From Vombatus ursinus (taxonomy: Eukaryota > Chordata > Mammalia > Diprotodontia > Vombatidae): 64,000 nucleotides of DNA. The stretch lies in assembly GCF_900497805.2 (NCBI RefSeq), contig NW_020954585.1, positions 37,890,212 to 37,954,211 on the forward strand. Reading direction: 5' to 3'. The first letter of the stretch is position 1. Each line of letters begins with the position of its first letter. Of this stretch, positions 55,920-64,000 are shown piece by piece. The notes under the pieces are model-generated. The model was not told where the DNA came from and made no database searches. It worked only from the letters and a program-made list of their open reading frames with translations. The position numbers and the translations under genes were made by a program.

Positions 55920-56249
55920 GAAAATAGATACATTTTTAAATAAAAAAACTAATTTAAATATTCCCAGTTTTGTTTACTAACTGTGTGATCTTCCATAAGT
56001 CATTTGCTCTCTTATTTTCACTTAAAAAAAATCTGCAACATGAAATGATTGGATCAAATGACCTCAAAGTTCACCTTCACTTTTAAATTCTCTGACCTAG
56101 AAAAGAACAAGGGAAAATGACCTCAGATTAAATAATAGAGTAGTTAAATGAGACATTTCATGATGATGACAATGGGTCAACCATGGAAAAATATGACACT
56201 TTCTGAAAGCTTTAATTTAAAACAGCAATAGAATGGATGATTACATACT

Positions 56250-56795
56250 GAAATCCATTTAACTTCTTTTTTAAAGTTTCTTTTTATTTATGAAATAAAA
56301 GAAGCATTTCTATAACATAATACAATAAAAAAAGATGATTGCACACAAAAGTGCAAATCTACTGTGTACAACTTACTATTCCATTTATATATAGGACAAA
56401 GTTATCATGTCAATTTCTTTTCTCATTTTTTTTGCTCCCCTGCCCCAGAAATGGCCAACATTAGACACAAATAAGTATATCTATATCTATATCTATATGC
56501 TCAAAATCTTAAGTCTTTATACTTGTCAAATACAAGATTATGTTTATTTACTGCTGTAAATTGTATGTCTACTCCATTTCATTGATCTACCTTAATATTT
56601 CTTAGCCAGTACTAAATAGTTTTGATAATTATTGCCTTATAATATAGTTTAAGATCTGATACTGCTAAACCTTCTTCCTTTGCATTTTTAAAAAAATTTT
56701 TTCTTTTGGATTTATACAAGATTTCCAAGGTTGTGTTAAGGTACTCACTCATTTCATCTTCACAGCTTTTTTCTTCTGGTTTCTTATAATCACTG
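56250..56795 (-). mobile_element. L1 fragment (3' UTR and part of ORF2), antisense
   Basis: 56255-56475 is the 3' UTR type also seen at 16745. After a TATATC patch (56477-56500), the reverse of 56510-56700 encodes an L1 ORF2 stretch like AVSDLKLYYKAIIIKTI. The two parts are not adjacent in an intact L1, so sequence is missing between them. Confidence 0.7.
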
Positions 56796-56929
56796 AATGT
56801 TTTGAACTTCCTACGTGTGTCCTTGCTGAAAGCAGCTGTTATTCAACATCTACGTATCATTTTTTATTTTTATCAAAATGTGCCTGTCCAACATCTCATT
56901 CCCTCCACACATAACTCATTGATTTCAAG

Positions 56930-57110
56930 GCAGTATTTTATAGTAGAAACAACACTAGTCATGAAGTCAGAAAACCTGGCTTCTCACTCTATATCTTCTA
57001 CTTTCTAACTATGTGATTTTAAGCCAATCAATTTACCCCTTCTGAGGGTCTACTGTCTCTTACATAAAATGGACAAAATAATTACCAAGTCCCTGAAATG
57101 GAATGAATTT
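56930..57110 (+). mobile_element. MIR/Ther1-like SINE
   Basis: 'gtcatgaagtcagaaaacct', 'ctatgtgattttaagccaat' and 'ggtctactgtctcttacata'. Confidence 0.6.
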
Positions 57111-57114
57111 CTGA

Positions 57115-58735
57115 TGGTAAAAATTTCATTCACTACAGAAGACTGTTGAGGGACATATTTTAAGCTAGGAGGTCTTTGGCATCCTTTAAAGGAACATGTA
57201 AATGCAGCTATTTATTTTGCCTACCCAGCACACCACTTTTGTGTAGCTTCAATTAGAGTGAACTTTCCTTTTTTTCCCCAGGGTTTCTGTGACTCAAATA
57301 ACTTAATTAATATTCTTTTAAATAGAAAAAAAGGATTATACTACTCTCTATAATCACAGAAAATAAGAAGGTGGATGCTTCAAGCCGAAAAATCTAGGGT
57401 TTCTGAACTGAGAGTTACAATCATGCCACAGAAGGAAAATAATCAAATACTGCATCCCTTATAGGCAGGCCTTTGGAAGATCATTTATTCATGGGCAACA
57501 GTGTCCATCTCTCTTTATGGAAAAAGTCTTCCAAAAATTGTCTTTTTATCGGCCAGCCTAATCCATAAAAAGACCAGGCAGATGGGGGGAAATGTAATTT
57601 CTTTGCAGCTTAAAATAGCTGATCTGTTGTCATCTCCTAAGAACTTTTTAAATTCTTAAACTCATGTGTCCATTTAAGTAATCCTATGGGTGTTCCCTTG
57701 TGAAATGTGGTCTTAGTGCCTTTCTTCCTTCTAAAAAATTACTCATTTTAAAAGCTAGTAAAACAGCCCTGGGTGCTACAGACTTAGGAATGAACTCCGG
57801 TTTCCCTACTTTGAGCTGCGACCGGTTAAACTTAAAAAAAAAAAAAAAAAGACCCCACCCGGCAAAGAGAAATATTATTCTAAGAACATGATCTGTTTAG
57901 AGATACTCCCATTATTCATTTCTGGCCAAAATGATCCAAATCTTCCTCTTCCCCTCTCCCCTTGCAAATGACAAACCTTTGAGTCATCAAATCAAAGTTA
58001 GACTTCTTGAACTTTCTCAAGCAAAGTAACTCAGCTCACAAAATTTGTTTCCTTTCTTGATCGATTTCTTTCTGTTGTAGCATCTATATTTCAGCCTTTT
58101 CTCCCATCCTTGTATTTAAGGCATCGTTTATATAAAGACTTTAAAAGTAACGAATGCCCCATAGCTACATTTAACTCAGTGTAGTGTATCCATATATAAA
58201 TGTAGCAAGCTAAACCTTATAGTTGAGAGGAAGTGGGGTGAAACTTTTCCCTTGGCAGAGTCCATGAGATTGTTCTCTTGCTCTGCATTTAATTTCCATA
58301 TTGCAAATATCAAATGCTTTGGACAATATTTGTACAACCCATCTTTCCAATCCCAGGATGTTTTACATGCTCTCCTGCTGCCCCCCAGACTAATCTTTTA
58401 TCCCTTTCAGGCAGAGAGTACTTTAAGTAAATTTACCTGTGTCCATAATAAACAAGCCACAGCTCAAGGCAGCTGACTTCTTGTTCACCCAGATGGAAAT
58501 CAAACTGAAATGTGGATAATGCAGGCACCTGCCACAGTCTTCTTAAAAATGCAAGACCTTAACCAGGCAACAGGGTCCTGTTTCAAATAGAGAGAAAAGC
58601 CTATGAAGTGTCATAGGATTGTTCACTCTCTAAGCTATCAAATGGCATGCCACTAACTTCATTGTTTTGGGGATTTTCTCCCCTCATTTGGAGACTTCAT
58701 CTGGAATTCTAGGAATTCTAGTAAATGTTTATTTT
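57115..58735. other. repeat-poor unassigned DNA
   Basis: No family recognised over 1.6 kb, apart from an A-rich run at 57833-57850. No exon signal stood out. Confidence 0.4.
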
Positions 58736-58737
58736 CT

Positions 58738-59010
58738 TTTCCTTCCTTCCTTCCTTCCTTCCTTTCTTTCTTCCTTCCTTCCTTCCTTCCTTCCTTCCTT
58801 CCTTCCTTCCTTCCTTCCTTCCTTCCTTCCTTCCTTCCTTCCTTCCTTCCTCCTTTCCTTCCTCCCTTCCTCCCTTCCATTCTTTGTCCCTTTTCCCATT
58901 CCCTCTTTGCCTTCCTGCTTCCCTTCTTGCTTTCTTCCTTCTTTTCTTTTATCCTTTTTTCCCCCCTGCATGTGTTCTTCCTTCTTCTTTCTTCCTTCCT
59001 TCCTTTTCTT
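58738..59010. repeat. (TTCC)n pyrimidine tract
   Basis: Nearly pure TTCC/TTCT units over 58738-58860, then degenerate ones to about 59010. Long poly-Ser/Leu/Phe-Pro or Lys/Glu/Gly/Arg frames here are artefacts of the repeat. Confidence 0.95.
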
Positions 59011-59109
59011 TCCTTGGAAGCACTCATGGCTGGGTATTAGAATTAGTAAAAATGTTAGACTATGTATGTTTATTCAAAGCTTTAGGTAGAGCTACTTGAA
59101 ATCTCCTTG

Positions 59110-59385
59110 TTTTGGGGGGCATTCAATTACCAAACATTTGTTATGTTCAGACACTGTGCTAAGTACTGGGGATAGATAGACAAAAATGAAATGTTTCAGA
59201 TCCCAAAGAGCTTTTATTCTATTGGAAGAGATGGCACATCCATTTATAAAGTTCCTACAATATAAATATAAGGCAAGATAGAAAGGCTGGCACTAATAGC
59301 TAGGGAAATCAGGGAAGGCCTCATGTAAGTTGTAGCACTTAAATTGAACTTTGAACAGTTCTACAAGCTTTCTAAAAGGAAGAAG
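59110..59385 (+). repeat. fragment of the long mammalian repeat
   Basis: 'gttcagacactgtgctaagt', 'tcccaaagagcttttattct' and 'agggaaggcctcatgtaagt'. Confidence 0.6.
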
Positions 59386-59389
59386 TGAG

Positions 59390-59855
59390 GAAGAAGCATA
59401 CTCCTTATCTGTAAAACTAAGGGCCTATAAGGGCCCTTCTCACTCTAAACCTATTATTGTATTTGGTGAAGGGAATTACAAAGTTCACAATCAAGGAGTT
59501 AGTACAATATGACTAGAGGAATAAAAATATGTTCACTATTATAGGTGGTTCAGTTAGAAAGAAGGCAAAGATCATAGAATTGAGAAAATGGATGATAAAG
59601 GAAGGTAAGATGTGAAGTCACTAACTGCTTGGGGGCTAGAGAGAGACACTTAAGAATGACCTAGAGATTGATCACAACAACGTTCTGGACCACTTGACAT
59701 AAATTTGAATCTCAGAGGATAGAATGTAAACTTACGGAAGCAGATAATCTGGAAATAGAATTTCTCCTCCTTAACTAGTGTTAAGCTGTTAAACTGATTT
59801 TGGAGTTCTTTCTATGTCTTTGTTGGACTAGTAATAGGAAATAGTTTGTACTGCT
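59390..59855. other. unassigned DNA
   Basis: Nothing recognised. Confidence 0.4.
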
Positions 59856-59857
59856 TC

Positions 59858-60955
59858 TTCCTATCCCACAATCTTTTTATTTTCCCTTCTCAGCAATTTT
59901 TGAAAATTGTTGATCACTTTTTCCTTCTAGATATTCTCTCCTTTTTTGGCTTCTATGAAACTGCACTCTTCCAGGTTCTCTCTCTACTTTTTGCCAACCC
60001 TAATTCTCCTTTTCTGTGTTTTCATCCATGTACTGCCTACTACTCTTGGGTGTCCTCCAAGGCTCTAATCTGTCCCTTTTTTTGGCATTCTTGATACACT
60101 CTACTTTTATGAGCTTATGTACTCCTATGCATTCAGTGATCATCTCTATGAAAAAGACTCACGTATCTATATATTCATATCTAATATTAATCCTGAACTC
60201 AAGTCTCACACCACTCACTTTTTTTTGAGGCAATTGGGGTTAAATGACTTGCCTAGGGTCACACAGCTACTAAGTTTCTGAGGTCGTGTTTGAACTCAGG
60301 TCCTCCCTAACTTGAGGGCCTGCCCTCTAACCTCTGCACTACCAGGCCACCCCAATCCATTCACTTTTGGACAACTCTACCTTAATGTCCCATCAGACTC
60401 TTATATAAAATACATCCAAAAGACAATGCATTGTTTACTCCCCTAAAGTTGCTTCTTCTCCAATTTTCTTTTATAGCTCATTTTAAGGACCCCTCCTGTG
60501 AGTATCTTTTACTAGGCCTATGTGTTGTTACTACTCTTTTCCTTTCCAAATCTTCTCATTTATTTATCCTTGAGTATGTTTTCATAGGAAGTATGTTCCT
60601 TTCAAGAAAATATGGTCTCATTTTTGTTTTTGTATGCCCAGTATCTATACATTGAACATAATAATTGCAAACCTTTTCCTACAATACTGGAACCATGATT
60701 AAATTAGCTCTGCCTTCATTCCTGGATGAGATGTGTCAATCTCTTCTCCTGTGGCTTCACTCACCATCCCTATAATCTTCCAGACTAAATCTTCCCTTCC
60801 TGTCTATCACTCCCCTATGTGTGGTTATTCCCCCATTTCAACATTAGCTCTTTGAGGGTAGGGATGTTTTTTCCTTTTGTATTCGTATCCCCAGAGCTTA
60901 GCACAGCTTGACATGTAGCAGATGCTTAACAGAATCCCCTCATTCCCTTCATTCT
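59858..60955 (+). mobile_element. L2 LINE, reverse transcriptase to 3' end, split by a SINE
   Basis: The first part follows L2 ORF2 in order (gttgatcactttttccttct, tctatgaaactgcactcttc, cctccaaggctctaatctgt, agtgatcatctctatg). After the SINE it continues (acaactctaccttaatgtcc) to the L2 3' end with 'tttgagggtagggatgtttt' and 'gcttagcacagcttgacatg'. Diverged, with no intact frame. Confidence 0.75.
60222..60354 (-). mobile_element. short SINE inserted in L2
   Basis: Antisense from a T-rich start and 'gaggcaattggggttaaatg' to 'cactaccaggccacccc'. 'ccactcactttt' before and 'ccattcactttt' after are the target-site duplication. Confidence 0.85.
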
Positions 60956-60990
60956 TTGAAATTTATCAGTGAGATGGTATAATAGAGTAT

Positions 60991-61175
60991 GGGAATTCTT
61001 AGCCCGGGTCTCAATTTCTTTTAAAAACATTGTGATAACTATTTCAAAATATTTGGCTTCCTTTGAATTCTACATATTTCAATTTATGATTTAAAATATC
61101 ATTCTCATAAGGGGTCCATAGATTTCATCAGACTACCAAAAAGCTTTATTATATACAAAAAGGTTAAGACCCCCT
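60991..61175. mobile_element. Charlie-like hAT non-autonomous element
   Basis: 'gggaattcttagcccgggtc' at the left and 'aaaaggttaagacccc' at the right form the inverted ends. 'aaggggtccatagatttcat' is shared with the copy at 5807. Confidence 0.65.
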
Positions 61176-61189
61176 ATTGTTGTACAAAG

Positions 61190-61345
61190 GGAATTGGATT
61201 TATAATCAGAGACCCTGGGTTCAAATTCTGCCAGTTATAACCTGTGTTACCCCTCTGGTTTTGGTTTTCTCATCCCCAAAATTATATATTGGACTAGATA
61301 GTCTCTAAATGGCTTTTTCAGTGTCATGTCCTATGAAAATATTAC
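61190..61345 (+). mobile_element. Ther1-like SINE
   Basis: 'gagaccctgggttcaaattc', 'ggttttctcatccccaaaat' and 'ggactagatagtctctaaat'. Confidence 0.65.
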
Positions 61346-61349
61346 AATG

Positions 61350-63560
61350 TATGTTCCAGAAATAAAATAGTTTACTGTGCTATAGCCAGAACATGATGAA
61401 ACCAACTTGGAGGCCAAGAATTATGAACTGTTATAGGCGAGTCATTTGTATGAAAGACAAACAAACAAAAAATTCATTGAAGCTATAATTATAAAGCATG
61501 ACCTTTTACAATGTTTGAATGTGAATAGTTTTCTTACTAAACTTGGGAGTGAAAACATCAGGCCACACCTCACCTTTGCTTTAGTGGCAACTTTTGAAAG
61601 GAGGGATTTGGAATGAAATTAATCATAATGACTAACAAAGGGCATGATGCAATTTATGTTCTCTGCTCTTTGGCTTACCTATAGAAGAAAATAGATGCTC
61701 TAATCAATGATAACAATGGATTTTTGAAATATTATCTTGTTAATCCTCCACTGGGAAGTGTCTTTTATGAATCACCAAGAGGGTTGGGTGACTTATCTAA
61801 AGTCATACTAGGACTTGGGCATAGAGATACCACTAGAATTTGGATTATTGCTTTTCTAATAGTGAACTCCATTTTGAGAAATGACAGGATGTGATCTGAT
61901 CACAGGTATAGCAATTGTCCTTACCAATCCCATAGTTCAGGGAAACAAAATAAGAAAGTGGAAAGTGAGAGTAGCAAGAGTGTACAGGAAGAACACATAT
62001 TCAAAATGTCAGCTGATTAACCTATTAACAGTTTGGTTGGTAGCCATGACTGAAGTCACTTATAGATTTTGTGTCCAGTTCAATAGTGACGAACTCTTCC
62101 TTCCTTAGACAGCTCAACTGTCCTCCTTAAAAATGTTTGCTGAATTTTATATAAAGCACCCAGCACATCATGATATCCACCTAAGAATTTTAAAAGAACT
62201 CAAGGATGGAAATGTGGAAAAGTTGGCCAAAAATACTTTTAGCTCTTTATACAAATGCCTGGAAAACATCAATATTAATGAACTGATTTCTATATAAGAG
62301 TTTTAGAGTGGGTGACATGCTCAGGGCACACTGCTGAGTGCTATTGAAAGTAAGTCAATCATAGTCCTGACCTCTGTTTGGTAGCAAGTTGAAATCGTCT
62401 ACTTTAATAATGCATTATCTCCAATTAAGTATGGACTCTGCCTAGCAATGCTAGCAAGTGAATGGAGTTTTGTGCTAAATATTATGCTGCAATTAGCCTC
62501 AAGCCATATTCTTTCATTGTTTGCCACTAAATTCAGTTTGTCCTAAACTTTTTTTTGTTTAAATAACCTTCATGTAATTCCACCAAACTATTTTGGAAAG
62601 GAACTTTAATCTTCTATATTGGGGCTATTTTCCCTCCTCTCTGTTTACTAGGTTGAGTCATTTAATCTGACATTTCGCACAATAGAACTTTGTGTCTTCA
62701 TCCCTTTGTCCTATCGGAATAACTGAAGCATTGTAGAAATACCTGAATAATAGTACCTTTCCTGGAAGTGATCCTAGAAAAATCCTCATTATTTCATCTA
62801 AAGAGAAAGGATTATTTGGATAATTTGGCCTAGCACACTTAGATTTTTGGCAAATCTCTCAACTGGATTTTCTAATGTTTCCTTACACTGCAGGTTTTGC
62901 TAAATCACTCACTATGTTATTCTATGCTATCAGATTTTTGTATATGGAATACATAGAATCACTAGAAAGGAAAAAAGTTATAAAGATGTATCACTCTGTT
63001 ACCAGCAGTTATAGTATTCTTTCTTTCCTTTTTAAGTGGGTGGAATTATAAATGAGTCATCAGCATTCAGAAACCAGAATAGGGATGAATCACAGTCCTG
63101 AAAATGTTAACCTAGCATTTCATTCTAACAACAGATAGAGGCCACAAATGGTCTTTAAGTGTGTACATTGGCATCAATTATGTTTTCATTCATTTCTGCC
63201 AACATACTTATTATTTTTTTCTTGTTTTAAAATGTGCTAATAACCTATCACCAGGATAATTAGTAGATCTTTTTCTTTCTTTCTTTAAGAGTGGGAGTTT
63301 CATTTTACAATGGTGTGACTTTATCTTGCAATTATAGCTGGTTGTTTAAAAAATAAAGCCTTTCCACTTTATGTTTAATTTTTAAGTATTCAATGCTCAG
63401 AGATTTTCCAATAAATTTGAATCCAAAAGTATAAACCACATCCTTTAGAGATTTTTATGCTTATCTTCTCACAACAGCCACAACAACAATAATAATCATA
63501 ATGATAAGTGATTGCTGAATTTGCTTAAAAAGAATAAGGACCATCTTTGTTTTAAGTTTT
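61350..63560. other. longest repeat-poor stretch
   Basis: I see no SINE, LINE or DNA-element signature in 2.2 kb. The 75-codon plus-strand frame at 61881-62108 has no domain and no framing splice sites. Confidence 0.4.
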
Positions 63561-63567
63561 TGTCATT

Positions 63568-63780
63568 TTTCTGGGTTGGAGCCAGTAAGACCTGACTTCA
63601 GTCCTGCCCCAGACACGTATTTTAGGTATGTGACATTGAGCAAGTCAGTCACTTGCTCTTTCTCAGCCGCAGTTTCCTTATTTGTAAAGTGGGGGAAATA
63701 ACTGTAGCATTTCCCTCCTAAGCTTTTTCTAAGGGTCAAAGGCAATCACATATGTAAAGCACACTGCAGACTTCAAAGTA
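63568..63780 (+). mobile_element. CORE-SINE/Ther1-like SINE
   Basis: 'ggagccagtaagacctgact', 'gtgacattgagcaagtcagt', 'cagtttccttatttgtaaag' and the tail 'atatgtaaagcacactgcag'. Confidence 0.75.
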
Positions 63781-63789
63781 GGAAGGAAA

Positions 63790-64000
63790 TAAACATTTAT
63801 TTATTTTTTGAAATACAGATTTTTAAAGTGCCTACTATGTGCCACGAACTGTGCTAATTTGTGCTACAATTGTGATTTCATCTGATCCTTGTAATAACTC
63901 TGGGAGCCTAGCGCTATTGTTATTCCCATTTTTACATTTGAGGAAACTGATAGATACAGTGGTTAAATGACTCACCCAGGTAAATGCCTGAGACCAAATT
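63790..64000 (-). mobile_element. CORE-SINE, antisense, cut by the window end
   Basis: 'aagtgcctactatgtgccac', 'cttgtaataactctgggagc' and 'gaggaaactgatagatacag'. It continues past base 64000. Confidence 0.75.

Noticed and set aside
58659-59099. Long frames rich in Ser/Leu/Phe/Pro or Lys/Glu/Gly/Arg
   Set aside because: They are translations of the (TTCC)n microsatellite.
1-64000. CRISPR-like regularly spaced repeats, operons or prokaryotic genes
   Set aside because: Repeats here are dispersed SINEs or microsatellites with irregular spacing. No bacterial gene structure is present.
1-64000. tRNA genes
   Set aside because: The tRNA-like stretches (A- and B-box remnants) are SINE heads; none folds as a full tRNA with an intact 3' half by eye.

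Overview
The window is AT-rich vertebrate DNA from a marsupial. It has no operons, no long open frames and no bacterial, viral or organellar gene. The marsupial call rests on dozens of copies of tRNA-derived SINEs with the head 'ggcagctaggtgg...' and the 'ctagctgtgtgaccctgggcaagtcac' region (WALLSI/WSINE/Mar-type CORE-SINEs), Ther1/MIR-like SINEs, L1 copies with marsupial-type 5' UTR and 3' end, an RTE fragment, and old L2 and CR1/L3 remnants. Family names come from memory of Repbase-style families, not from a search. The genus cannot be fixed; opossum and Australian marsupials share these families.

No gene is certain. Three minus-strand segments (35489-35623, 29326-29436, 10651-10827) look like internal coding exons. 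Each has a good acceptor, an open frame, a length divisible by three and phase-1 boundaries, so they could be spliced in that order. They may belong to an unrecognised gene whose introns fill much of the window. Chance exon-like segments are expected at this scale, so confidence is low. No tRNA, rRNA, CRISPR array or reliable promoter was seen.

Layout. 1-9.3 kb: unassigned DNA, then L2, CORE-SINEs, CA/TA microsatellites, a trimeric SINE and one copy of a small MITE-like palindromic element. 9.3-17.5 kb: SINEs including a nested inverted pair, a second MITE-like copy split by a SINE, and a rearranged L1 (inverted 5' part, as in twin priming) that was later hit by a hAT element. 17.5-30 kb: sparse SINEs, Charlie-like hAT copies and L2 tails. 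30-31.5 kb: an L2 3' end and an RTE 3' end. 32-37 kb: SINEs and a purine tract. 37.2-39.6 kb: an L1 3' end beside a 1.8-kb copy of a long mammalian repeat. 41.8-44.2 kb: SINEs, one with a (GA)n born inside it, a CR1/L3 reverse transcriptase fragment split by a SINE, and an L1 3' end. 44.5-47 kb: three L3-like modules and a slightly GC-richer stretch. 49.4-56.8 kb: a pile of L1 pieces in both orientations. 58.7-59 kb: a (TTCC)n tract. 59.9-61 kb: an L2 split by a SINE. 61.35-63.56 kb: the longest stretch without recognisable repeats.

The main content is transposon stratigraphy: which element landed in which. I found no convincing new biological system.
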